Shown here: positions 51,683 through 60,055 of the stretch, one piece after another
Layout of the letters: each line of letters opens with the position of its first letter
How positions within the stretch are numbered: the first letter of the stretch is position 1
NCBI GenBank assembly: GCA_038731605.1
Contig: JAVYQP010000002.1
Location: 1 to 64,000 of the forward strand
From: WYZ-LMO2 sp038731605
GTDB lineage: Archaea; Halobacteriota; Archaeoglobi; Archaeoglobales; Archaeoglobaceae
Length of the DNA stretch: 64,000 nt
Direction: 5' to 3'
Notes under the pieces: model-generated
The model's input: only the letters and a program-made list of their open reading frames with translations
The model's database searches: none
Told to the model about the DNA's origin: nothing
Position numbers and translations under genes: made by a program

Positions 51683-53024
51683 CTTTGAGGCGGATGACAA
51701 AAGTTGCCCCCTTTGGTTTCGTATCCTCGACCCAGACTTTTCCGCCGTAACGATCCACGAGTTTTTTGACAATGTAGAGTCCAAGCCCGAGTCCAGCGGT
51801 TTCGCCTGAGCGGAACCTTTCTTTAAAAAGAACTCTCTTCACCTCTTCAGGAATCCCAACGCCATAGTCTACGACACGAATCTCGCACTCGTCTTCTATT
51901 TCGCTCAGGAACACGTCCACTTTTTCGGTTCCGCTGTGTCTCTGTGCATTGTCAAGGATAACGTCGATAACAAAAGAGAGCGACTCATCTGCAATCGCAA
52001 CTGCGTTTCCCTTAACGTTTACTGGAATCTCGTAGTTCTTTGCAACCTCTTTTACGATGTCTTCGACTTTTATAGGCTTCAGTTTAGACTTCTCGATCGA
52101 GATTACCTTTTCGAGCATTCCTATCTTCTCTATGAACTCCGCACTCTCCTTAACAGCTTTCAACGACTTTTCGATGAACTCAGGGTTCTTAGTCAGCTCA
52201 TACGCTTCAACGTAGCCGGAGATTATCTGGAGTTTCTTCAAAACATCGTGGCGAAGTGCTTGGTTCATGAGTCTAAAGCCCTCTTTCAGCTCATCCACAG
52301 TCGCAACTAACTCCTCCAATTCCCTCTTTTCACTTTCCATCGCCTCAAAGCTCGTAATCTCTATGCCCCTCTTTCGCACTTCGTAGAGCATAAACAGAAG
52401 CGTGGAGGCGAACAAGCTTAGAAATAGCTCAGGAAGGTATGCAAATGGCACAAACTCAACGTTCAGAGGGAGAGCGAAGAAGTATAGAAAGACGAAAGCG
52501 AGGGAGATCGAAGCCCAGTAGATTCTCGTTTCTGCGTTGAGGTATAGGAAAAAGAGGGACAAGAAGACTGCAAGCGTTAGAGCGTCGATTGCGAAGAAGA
52601 TATGTGTCATGGAGATCGGGAAAATCAGTGAAGCGAGGATTGCGATGACGAAAATAGCACTCGGGACTATGAAGTGTTTTACTTTCAGAAACCTGAGCTC
52701 TCTGGAGAGCTTTGAAACTCCGTATACGAAAATCGGAAGGCTCGCAATGGCTATGGGTAGCGTCTCAACCTCTGGTTTTAAATCGAGGCTCAAATACAGG
52801 AGTGTTGCGACGAAGAAGAGAGCTGAGGAGAGACAGATAGCGCCCATTATCCTCCTTCTTTCACCCTTCGATTCCTTGTAGAGCTGGAGTGAAAGCATGG
52901 AGGAGAGAGAAGTTGCGAACAATACAAAGAAGCTTGCAACGAGTCCAGAATTCGTAAAATCACCGAATAACGGAAAAGCCACAGCTAATGCGAAGAGCAC
53001 AGACGCAACGATTTTCCTGTCCAT
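51657..53024 (-). CDS. Membrane sensor histidine kinase
   Basis: A 455-residue kinase. Seven or so N-terminal helices (to about residue 200) form a membrane sensor. The HisKA-like domain follows with QALRHDVLKKLQ (phospho-acceptor His), then an ATPase with DNAQRHSG (N box), DYGVGIPEEV (G1) and GLGLGLYIVKKL (G2). It autophosphorylates and passes phosphate to a response regulator, none of which is next to it. ATG 53024 is about 30 bases from TTTTATATT. It overlaps the permease gene by 26 bases at its end. Confidence 0.85.
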   Translation of the reverse strand: MDRKIVASVLFALAVAFPLFGDFTNSGLVASFFVLFATSLSSMLSLQLYKESKGERRRIMGAICLSSALFFVATLLYLSLDLKPEVETLPIAIASLPIFVYGVSKLSRELRFLKVKHFIVPSAIFVIAILASLIFPISMTHIFFAIDALTLAVFLSLFFLYLNAETRIYWASISLAFVFLYFFALPLNVEFVPFAYLPELFLSLFASTLLFMLYEVRKRGIEITSFEAMESEKRELEELVATVDELKEGFRLMNQALRHDVLKKLQIISGYVEAYELTKNPEFIEKSLKAVKESAEFIEKIGMLEKVISIEKSKLKPIKVEDIVKEVAKNYEIPVNVKGNAVAIADESLSFVIDVILDNAQRHSGTEKVDVFLSEIEDECEIRVVDYGVGIPEEVKRVLFKERFRSGETAGLGLGLYIVKKLVDRYGGKVWVEDTKPKGATFVIRLKATQTSTPQ

Positions 53025-53080
53025 GATGAGTTTTGAAAAGGAGGGCAATATAAAATTTTTGAACTTAACTCAGAAAGCCA

Positions 53081-53203
53081 TCAACCTCGGAGCTTTTTTC
53101 TGCATTCTTTGCAAAGACCATGGTGGAAGTAGCACTTTCTGCAAATTCCTCTCCCGCACCGTCTGCATTTTAACTCCGCAACTCTTCCGCACTTGCAGAG
53201 CAT
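53081..53203 (-). CDS. 40-residue Cys/His-rich zinc-finger peptide
   Basis: A tiny protein with eight cysteines and two histidines in 40 residues: CKCGRVAELKCRRCGRG, then ICRKCYFHHGLCKEC. The arrangement CXC, CX2C, CX2C, HH and CX2C resembles B-box or treble-clef zinc folds that bind two zinc ions. Its ATG overlaps the stop of the E1-like enzyme (TGATG), so it is translated after that enzyme. It may assist the E1-like protein or a sulfur-carrier partner. No family name is offered. Confidence 0.6.
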   Translation of the reverse strand: MLCKCGRVAELKCRRCGRGICRKCYFHHGLCKECRKKLRG

Positions 53204-53970
53204 CACTCGAACCTCACGATCGAGCAGTCGCCCTCGTAGTTCTCCTCGTAAATTCCCCTGAGCTTCTCACCGCAAACTGGGCAATCTCTTCTCTCCTGCA
53301 GAGGGATTTCGAAGAACTCCATCGTGCTGAGATCGAAGCGGATTATCTTTCCTTTTGCAATTTCACCATAACCAGTGAGCAGTTTTATTACCTCTATCGC
53401 CTGCATGCAACCAAATACTCCCGGAGTTGCACTGATTATTGGCGGTCTGGGGGGTTGCTGAGCCCTCGGCAGATAGCAACGGTAACAAGGTTTGCCGAAG
53501 AAGGTCGAAAGCTCGCCCTCAAAAGCGTAGACTGCGGAGTGAACGAAGGGTTTCCCAAACAAAACGCTTGCATCGTTGACTATAAATCGAACCCTAAAGT
53601 TATCCAAGCACCCAACAACGACGTCGTATGGCTTTATGATCTTCTCAACGTTCTTTGGTGTGAGGTTGTAAGGGTAAACGTCGACCGCAACGTCTGGGTT
53701 CAGTTTTTCAACAAAAGCGCACGCAGACTCCGCTTTGTTTATCCCGATGTTTCCCGCATGGATCGTCTGCCTTTGCAAGTTCGATTTCTCAACCACATCT
53801 CCATCAACAATTCCAAGCCTTCCCACTCCCGCAGCGGCGAGGTATTGTATCACAGCACTCCCAAGTCCTCCTGCACCAACGATCAGAACTGAAGAGCTCA
53901 ACAGTTTCTCCTGCCCCTTCACGCCAAGGATCTCAATTTGCCTCGAGTAGCGTTCGAGATCAAATGTCAA
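53203..53970 (-). CDS. E1-like adenylyltransferase (MoeB/ThiF/HesA family)
   Basis: A 255-residue enzyme that adenylates the C-terminal glycine of a ubiquitin-like sulfur carrier. ATP-binding IVGAGGLGSAVIQYLAAAG is near residues 30-48, NLQRQ near 65, and the zinc cysteines are CYRC and CPVCGEKL. The crossover loop ATPGVFG lacks a Cys, so acyl-adenylate is likely the end product. It supplies sulfur for molybdopterin, thiamine or tRNA thiolation. It overlaps gyrB by 11 bases and the zinc peptide by TGATG. Confidence 0.82.
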   Translation of the reverse strand: MTFDLERYSRQIEILGVKGQEKLLSSSVLIVGAGGLGSAVIQYLAAAGVGRLGIVDGDVVEKSNLQRQTIHAGNIGINKAESACAFVEKLNPDVAVDVYPYNLTPKNVEKIIKPYDVVVGCLDNFRVRFIVNDASVLFGKPFVHSAVYAFEGELSTFFGKPCYRCYLPRAQQPPRPPIISATPGVFGCMQAIEVIKLLTGYGEIAKGKIIRFDLSTMEFFEIPLQERRDCPVCGEKLRGIYEENYEGDCSIVRFE

Positions 53971-55828
53971 GGTTTCGCACCTCCTTCGAGTGAGCCATTA
54001 TGAAGTTCTTCCTACTCTCGACGTCTTCTCCCATCAGAACCCGGAAAAGCTCGTCCGCCCTCTTCGCATCTTCTATCTTCACCTGTATCAGTATCCTTTT
54101 CTCTGGGTTCATCGTAGTCTCCCAGAGTTGCTCCGGATTCATTTCGCCGAGACCCTTGTATCTCTGCACCTCCGCATTTCCAAGCTTTTCGATCAGCTTT
54201 TTCAGCTCAGCTTCGCTGTAGGCGTAGTAAACCTTTCCCCCCTTTTTAACCCCGTAAAGCGGTGGCTGTGCGATGAAAAGACGTCCCGCTTCGATCAAAG
54301 GTCGCATGTGTCGATAGAAGAAGGCAAGTAGCAAAGTCCTTATGTGCGACCCATCGACGTCCGCATCGCACATTATTATGACCTTAGAATATCTCATCTT
54401 CTCGATGTCAAAGCTCTTATCAATCCCAGCTCCGATTGCAGAGATTATCGCTTTTATCTCCTCGTTCCTCAGAATCTTCACCATTCCAGCTTTTTCGACG
54501 TTTATTATCTTCCCCCTTATCGGCAGAATCGCCTGAAACCTTCGATCCCTCGCCTGCTTCGCAGATCCACCAGCGGACTCGCCTTCGACTATAAAGAGTT
54601 CCCTCTCTTCGACTTTCTTCGAAGAGCAATCCGCAAGCTTCCCGGGTAGGGTTATTGAGAGCTCATCCCTCTTTTTTACGAGTTCTTTCGCCCTCTTCGC
54701 AGCCTCTCTCGCTTTTTTGATAACCAAGAACCTGTTAATCAACATCTCAGCATCTTTTGCGTTCTCCTCCATCCACTTCAGCACACCAGCGTAAACTACG
54801 GACTCAACCGCAGTTTTGACTTCACTGTTCGTGAGCTTGCTCTTCGTTTGTCCCTCGAATTGTGGCTGTGGAACTTTAACGCTTATCACCGCGGTAAGAC
54901 CTTCTCTTATCTCAGCTCCGCTTAGGGCTTCGAACTTCTTGAAACTCTTCCTTCCGTATTCGTTCACCGCCCTCGTTAGCCCAGCTTTGAAGCCGATGAC
55001 ATGGGTTCCACCGTCGACGTTCTTTATGTTGTTCGCAAACGCATGAACGCTTTCGATCTCAGAATCGGTGAACTGAAACGCAACCTCTACGATGATTCCA
55101 TTCTTCTTCGATTCAATGTAGATAGGCTCGTGCAAGACTTTTTTGCCCTTGTTCAAGCTCTTGACAAGCCCAACTATTCCATCGTTGAATAGAAACTCCT
55201 TCTCCTTCCCGTTTCTCTCGTCTTTGAGCACAATCTTTAGTCCCGGGTTCAAGTATGCGATCTCCTTTAGGCGTTGGGAGATTATATCGTAGTTGAACTC
55301 CGTCGTTTCGAAGATTTCCGCATCGGGCTTAAATCTGACCTTCGTGCCCGTTTCCTTTGCTTCGCCTACAACCAAAACTTCTGTTTTTGGCACACCACGC
55401 TCGTATCTTTGGTAGTAAACCTTTCCGTCTCTCTTAACCCATACTTCAAGCCACTCAGAAAGAGCGTTGACGACCGAGACTCCAACGCCATGGAGTCCGC
55501 CTGCGACCTTGTAAACCTTCTCACCGAACTTCCCACCCGCATGGAGCTTTGTCATCACTATTTCCAGCGCCGATTTTCCAAGCTCATGCATGTCCACCGG
55601 AATGCCACGACCGTCGTCTTCAACACTCGCAGAGCCATCTGAGTGAAGAGTTACTATGATCTTCTTGCAAAAACCCGCAAGAGCTTCGTCGACGCTGTTG
55701 TCAACTACCTCCCAAAGCAAGTGGTGCAATCCACGGATTCCAACGTTCCCTATATACATCCCGGGTCTTTTTCTCACAGCTTCGAGGTCATCGAGAACTG
55801 CGATGTCCTTAGCGGTGTAATCGTTCAC
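53960..55828 (-). CDS. gyrB: DNA gyrase subunit B
   Basis: A 622-residue type IIA topoisomerase subunit. The ATP site is VVDNSVDEALAG with DDGRGIPV. The Toprim motif VEGESAGGSAKQARDRRFQ and metal site CDADVDGSHIR are present. It introduces negative supercoils with GyrA, which is not in the window. Archaeal gyrases of this group stem from a bacterial transfer. The start is GTG about 25 bases from GTTTATTAACC, in leaderless style. The gene heads the set gyrB, E1-like enzyme, zinc peptide. Confidence 0.92.
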   Translation of the reverse strand: MNDYTAKDIAVLDDLEAVRKRPGMYIGNVGIRGLHHLLWEVVDNSVDEALAGFCKKIIVTLHSDGSASVEDDGRGIPVDMHELGKSALEIVMTKLHAGGKFGEKVYKVAGGLHGVGVSVVNALSEWLEVWVKRDGKVYYQRYERGVPKTEVLVVGEAKETGTKVRFKPDAEIFETTEFNYDIISQRLKEIAYLNPGLKIVLKDERNGKEKEFLFNDGIVGLVKSLNKGKKVLHEPIYIESKKNGIIVEVAFQFTDSEIESVHAFANNIKNVDGGTHVIGFKAGLTRAVNEYGRKSFKKFEALSGAEIREGLTAVISVKVPQPQFEGQTKSKLTNSEVKTAVESVVYAGVLKWMEENAKDAEMLINRFLVIKKAREAAKRAKELVKKRDELSITLPGKLADCSSKKVEERELFIVEGESAGGSAKQARDRRFQAILPIRGKIINVEKAGMVKILRNEEIKAIISAIGAGIDKSFDIEKMRYSKVIIMCDADVDGSHIRTLLLAFFYRHMRPLIEAGRLFIAQPPLYGVKKGGKVYYAYSEAELKKLIEKLGNAEVQRYKGLGEMNPEQLWETTMNPEKRILIQVKIEDAKRADELFRVLMGEDVESRKNFIMAHSKEVRNLDI

Positions 55829-55935
55829 AAAACCACTATCTTTTTCGGTTAATAAACCCTTTCCAGTTCGTAGCTTTTATCCATGAGCTCTAATCGACCT
55901 AAAGCTTATAAACATCCTTCTCCGAAGTTCGTAAA

Positions 55936-57351
55936 ATGTTGGAGTCACAGCGCGACAAGCACTTTAAGTATAAGGAGAAGGTTTTAGGTCAGTTCTTCAC
56001 ACCTCAAGAAGTAGCAGATTTTATAGTTTCAATGGTAGCGATGCACTTAGAACGCAAAAAGTCTGGATGCGATCCAGCTTGTGGTGATGGCGTATTTTTG
56101 TCTTCGATGCTTAAGCACGGATTCGAGGAAGTAGTTGGGATGGATATCGACGAAGAGGCGATAAAGGAGATCCCAATAAACATAAGGGGAAGAGCTAAGA
56201 TACTCATAGGCGATGCGTTGCGACGAGAAGCTCTCCAAGAGAACTATTTTGATGTAGTTGTTGGGAATCCCCCGTTTAGTGCGAAGTACGGGAGATTGAC
56301 AGATAAGAGCATTTTGACAAACTATGAACTCGGCTCAAGATTTAAATCACAGGCAATAGAAGTTCTTTTCTTAGAGAAGTTCATTCGGCTGGCTAAGAAT
56401 GGGGGCTTTATCGGAATAATCCTCCCAGATGGAGTTCTACTCAACGTGAACTATAGATACGTCAGAGAATTTGTTCTAAACACATGCAAAGTCTTGGCAG
56501 TAGTATCACTTCCAAGAGGGATATTCAACAGCTCAAAGGATACGACGTCGAAAACATCAGTTCTGATCCTCAAGAAGGGACAAAAGCACGAAGGCGAAGT
56601 GTTTGTAGCTCAAGCTAATAGCGTTTCTGACCTTCCATACATCTTAAAACTCTATAGAGAGCATAGTTTTAAGAGGGGGTGCGCCTGGGTTTCCATAACC
56701 TCAAATTCTTTTCATCCAAAAAGCTATCTAACAAGCAAGCCAGAGTTCAAGTTACCAACCATCAAGCTTGAGGAAATGATCACTGAGATGTTCTGTGGGA
56801 GCACAGAATACGGGGAAAAAAGGGTGTTCAGCGATAAAGGTGTTCGCTTCATCTCCGCAAAAGTTGTAACACCTCTTGGCATAGATTTCTTAAAGGACAA
56901 GAGATTCGTCGAGCCGGGGAGTGTAATGGATAAGAAAAGGGCTTACGTGAGGGTTGGGGACGTTTTGTTCGTCAGAGTAGGAGTCGGGTGCATAGGAAGA
57001 GCTGCGGTTGTGGTTGACGAGAACGACGTCGGAATAGCGGACGATTGGATATACATCATCAGGCTTAAAGAAGGATTTTCTCCATATTATTTAGCGATTT
57101 TTCTACAATCAGAGTGCGGTAAGGCCCAGATAGAGAGTGCGAAAAGAGGTGTTGGGACGGTTACGATACCACAAAGCTTACTCAAAGAAATTCTTGTGCC
57201 GATACCAAGCATCGAGTTTCAGAAGAAGATCGAAAGGGAGTATAGGGAGATGGTAGAGCTGAGGAGAAAACTTAACTACTTTGATGCGCGGAGAAGATTC
57301 GAGAATATGAAGAAGCTTGTGGAACATGAAGTTTGTAAAGAGCCTACTTAG
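55936..57351 (+). CDS. Fused N6-adenine methyltransferase and specificity protein
   Basis: A 471-residue protein. The N-terminal methylase has motif I DPACGDGVFL (about residue 45) and motif IV GNPPFS (about 111), in gamma-class order as in type I HsdM. From about residue 255 a single target-recognition/HsdS-like domain follows, ending with VTIPQSLLKEILVPIPSIEFQKKI. It both recognises DNA and methylates adenine, like type IIG or BREX/type I-derived enzymes. Its 3' end overlaps an opposite gene by 8 bases, a candidate restriction partner. It starts about 28 bases after CTTATAAAC. Confidence 0.82.
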   Translation: MLESQRDKHFKYKEKVLGQFFTPQEVADFIVSMVAMHLERKKSGCDPACGDGVFLSSMLKHGFEEVVGMDIDEEAIKEIPINIRGRAKILIGDALRREALQENYFDVVVGNPPFSAKYGRLTDKSILTNYELGSRFKSQAIEVLFLEKFIRLAKNGGFIGIILPDGVLLNVNYRYVREFVLNTCKVLAVVSLPRGIFNSSKDTTSKTSVLILKKGQKHEGEVFVAQANSVSDLPYILKLYREHSFKRGCAWVSITSNSFHPKSYLTSKPEFKLPTIKLEEMITEMFCGSTEYGEKRVFSDKGVRFISAKVVTPLGIDFLKDKRFVEPGSVMDKKRAYVRVGDVLFVRVGVGCIGRAAVVVDENDVGIADDWIYIIRLKEGFSPYYLAIFLQSECGKAQIESAKRGVGTVTIPQSLLKEILVPIPSIEFQKKIEREYREMVELRRKLNYFDARRRFENMKKLVEHEVCKEPT

Positions 57352-57988
57352 TTTCTAAGAGCTTGCTAATGATCTTTACAATATCTCCCTTGTGCATTTC
57401 AGAGATGATAGAGAACGTCTTAATAATACCCTCAATGTCTTTTTTGGTTGGATACCACTTCACAACCTCCTTTGGCCGAGCGTGCCTCCCTACCAGGGGC
57501 GGATCCACGTTTTTTATGGGAATGTAAATGTAGAGCATCGATTGATATCCTACAGCCTTTTGCCTGTGTTCCCGCTCCACTTCTACGAAACACCCATTCT
57601 CTAAGTCTCTACGGATTCTCGGAACTTGCTTCACGATAATTTCGTATTCGTCCAAGAACTTATCACCAACCCTTTCTCTCTTTATGCTAAAATACTGATC
57701 AAATGTGGGCTTCTTTTTCTCTGCGTATTCTTTCAGCGCCTCTAAATCGCTTCTCGCAAAAAGATCGTGCTTATAGCCGAGTTCCAACATTTTTCCAGCC
57801 TCTACTAATTCGTTGCCCTTTCTGTAAGATATTTGCCATTCGATCAACTCTTCGCCCGTAATGACGGTTTGACGAACTGATATGGGCTCATAGTTTCTTT
57901 TCACTCTAACTCTGCTTGTAGGACGAGTAATCGGGAGACAACAAACTATTCGATTCTCCCACAAGACTTCAGGTTCTTCCTCGTTCAA
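57344..57988 (-). CDS. Uncharacterised protein convergent with a methylase gene
   Basis: A 214-residue protein that I do not recognise. It is rich in charged residues with a mixed alpha/beta look, and its C-terminal half reads RHARPKEVVKWYPTKKDI and SIISEMHKGDIVKIISKLL. There is no clear PD-(D/E)XK or HNH signature. A possible motif is ELIEWQISYRKGNELVEAGKM. The start appears to be TTG at 57988 with GGGGTGTGAGC before it. Convergence with the fused methylase suggests a restriction subunit or control protein, without proof. Confidence 0.5.
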   Translation of the reverse strand: MNEEEPEVLWENRIVCCLPITRPTSRVRVKRNYEPISVRQTVITGEELIEWQISYRKGNELVEAGKMLELGYKHDLFARSDLEALKEYAEKKKPTFDQYFSIKRERVGDKFLDEYEIIVKQVPRIRRDLENGCFVEVEREHRQKAVGYQSMLYIYIPIKNVDPPLVGRHARPKEVVKWYPTKKDIEGIIKTFSIISEMHKGDIVKIISKLLETK

Positions 57989-58046
57989 TGCTCACACCCC
58001 TAATCGTTTTTCCATAGCTTCAATGTTAATAAACCCTTTCCAAGTT

Positions 58047-58817
58047 TCAATCGAACGCTGGCTTCGTAGCAACGCCTTTTCTCTCACAAAGCTGTTCGAT
58101 TTTCTCAAAAACCCCTTTCCAGTCTGTCTTCATTGCTTTGTCTGCGAACTCCTTCGCAATCCCAGACATGAAGGGCTTAACCCTATACTTGTCGTAGTAA
58201 ACAAGACTGTTCGTCGCCTTTGCAATCTCAACAATTTCGCCAAAGCTCTCCTCGCTTATGCCTGGGATTATGGGACCGAGAAAGATCCAAGTCTTGATCC
58301 CTTCTGCGGAGATCTTTTCCAATGCCTTCACTCTTTCGCTCGGACTCGAAGCCTTAGGTTCAACGACTTCTGCAATTCTATTGTCCAACGTTGTGATCGT
58401 GAATCCAACATCTACGAGCTCTTTCTTTTCACAGAGAATGTCGAGATCACGCAAAACAAGAGAGCTCTTTGTCTGAATGCTCACTTCGAAGTTGTTCTCT
58501 AAAAGCATCCTCAACAGCTCTCGGGCTATTCTCTCCTTAGCCTCGATGCTCTGATAAGCATCCGTTATCGTGCTCAAACCGACTACCCCCTTCTTCCTCC
58601 TTGTTATCTCCCTCGCAAGGATTTCGGCGATGTTCTCCTTCACGACCACGATTTTTCCCCAGTGTTTCGCTATTCTCGAATCGCAGTAGAGTCTTGCATA
58701 GCAGTAAACACAACCATGCGAGCAACCAATGTAGGGATTTAGCGTGTAATCAAGCCCCGGCAAATTGCTTTTTCCAAGCGCAGTCGAAACCTTCTTTCTC
58801 TCTACAAGAAACTCCAT
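58047..58817 (-). CDS. Radical SAM protein (SplB-like)
   Basis: A 256-residue radical SAM enzyme. CSHGCVYCYARLYC (about residues 33-46) is the CX3CX2C cluster. It is related to the spore photoproduct lyase/Rv2578c group. Such proteins may repair DNA lesions or act on other substrates; archaea lack spores, so its substrate is unknown. Its start overlaps the nreA end, so it is cotranscribed with a DNA-repair gene, giving some support for a DNA-related role. Confidence 0.8.
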   Translation of the reverse strand: MEFLVERKKVSTALGKSNLPGLDYTLNPYIGCSHGCVYCYARLYCDSRIAKHWGKIVVVKENIAEILAREITRRKKGVVGLSTITDAYQSIEAKERIARELLRMLLENNFEVSIQTKSSLVLRDLDILCEKKELVDVGFTITTLDNRIAEVVEPKASSPSERVKALEKISAEGIKTWIFLGPIIPGISEESFGEIVEIAKATNSLVYYDKYRVKPFMSGIAKEFADKAMKTDWKGVFEKIEQLCERKGVATKPAFD

Positions 58818-60007
58818 AGCGTTTTCTGACCCCTTGTAAAGTTTATCAGCTTCGAGTTCCTAACCCAGTTTTGGATCCCAGCATCGGAGAAGCTTGCGAG
58901 ATATTCCAGCGCTTCATCGAGGCTGTTGAATTCAACGAATTTTTGACTGAAGCACTTTCTAAGCATCTCTCTCACAAACCACACGCCGATTGGAATTTTA
59001 AAGCCCGGATAGATTTCCCTCCACACGATCGCTCCCGCTTGTTTCCCTATTTTGCACAGGTATTCTGCGGTTGCGAGCCTTGAAGCGTAGTAACAGCCAC
59101 CCAGAGAAGCGTAGGTCTTTCTTCCCCTGTGGTCTTCCCAGTCAGTTTCTATGAAGACTTCGCTACCAAAATTCCACGTCGTCTGCGGGAACCAAGCTTC
59201 ACCCCACTCAAAGCGCCAAGAATGTGGCGTTAGAATAGCCATGAACAAATTCTTCTTCTCCTCAAGCACGAAAACACGATAGTGGTCTAAGATTTCGAAG
59301 TGCTTAATCTCCTCGATCAACTGCTTTGAAATAGAATCGTCAACTGCGGTTATCGCCCATCTCGTTGGAACAAGCCTTCTCTTTATCCCCAAGGCTCCAG
59401 CGGAGAGCAGTTTTTGGATGTGGGAAACTGCGATTCCCTTTTCATACAGGAGTCTCATAGCTTCGAAGGCATTGAGATCGTTGCTTTCGTAAACACTCTC
59501 AACAATCTTCGGCGCCTTAGGGGTGCTACAGATCCTAACATCTTTTGCTGGAGCAGATGGACCCATTGGAGGCGTGGAATCATCGAAAAAAACTTTTGGC
59601 GTCGGTGGTTTCTCGAAAACGACTTCGAGTTCAACGGGTTTCTCGTAGAGACTTATCTCCTGCAAAATCTCTGCTTCTCTCGATCTCGGGTCTCTGACAT
59701 CTGTGACGAACTGCCCATGGATGAGGGAGTAGCGAAAGTCCAATATCTTCTCTATCGGCATCTCCGCCCACAGCTCGGGCTTGTCGTAGAGCGTTGTGTC
59801 TCCCACCAATGGAGGCACCGCTGGGCAAACTCTAACCTTTGGATAATTCGCCCTTCCAACGAACAACGAGGGTGGTGAAGATCCAAAGACTTCCTTCAAG
59901 TTGAAGTCGACTTTAATCCTGTAGCCCGAGAGCATCGGGCAATGCGGGAGATCGCAGAGCATTCTCCCCCTGCAGAGGATGCAGAGCTTTGGGTCGAAGT
60001 TTTGCAC
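58802..60007 (-). CDS. nreA: NreA-type DNA repair protein
   Basis: A 401-residue archaeal Nre protein. An N-terminal zinc motif CILCRGRMLCDLPHC (about 9-23) opens it. The conserved middle part contains LLSAGALGIKRRLVPTRWAIT and EIYPGFKIPIGVWFVRE. The C-terminal box QKTLWSFL at the very end is a PCNA-interacting peptide. Nre proteins take part in DNA damage response through PCNA. The start is GTG 60007, about 23 bases from a TATA shared with the divergent MFS gene. It overlaps the radical SAM gene by 16 bases. Confidence 0.9.
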   Translation of the reverse strand: MQNFDPKLCILCRGRMLCDLPHCPMLSGYRIKVDFNLKEVFGSSPPSLFVGRANYPKVRVCPAVPPLVGDTTLYDKPELWAEMPIEKILDFRYSLIHGQFVTDVRDPRSREAEILQEISLYEKPVELEVVFEKPPTPKVFFDDSTPPMGPSAPAKDVRICSTPKAPKIVESVYESNDLNAFEAMRLLYEKGIAVSHIQKLLSAGALGIKRRLVPTRWAITAVDDSISKQLIEEIKHFEILDHYRVFVLEEKKNLFMAILTPHSWRFEWGEAWFPQTTWNFGSEVFIETDWEDHRGRKTYASLGGCYYASRLATAEYLCKIGKQAGAIVWREIYPGFKIPIGVWFVREMLRKCFSQKFVEFNSLDEALEYLASFSDAGIQNWVRNSKLINFTRGQKTLWSFL

Positions 60008-60024
60008 AACTCGCTTAGATCCAA

Positions 60025-60036
60025 AAATTTAAAATC
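60025..60036. promoter_or_regulatory. TATA element shared by nreA and the MFS gene
   Basis: AAATTTAAAATC (plus) and GATTTTAAATTT (minus) both read as TATA boxes. Their centre lies about 24 bases from the nreA GTG (60007, minus) and about 26 bases from the transporter ATG (60056, plus). The gap has only 48 bases and no other A/T element, so one element seems to serve both directions. Confidence 0.6.
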
Positions 60037-60055
60037 TTTTTCGTGCTCAGATCGC

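Noticed and set aside
52897..53892. Long plus-strand frame opposite the E1-like and kinase genes
   Set aside because: It is antisense to a clear MoeB-like gene and a zinc peptide gene, has no family features, and its composition is that of a shadow frame.
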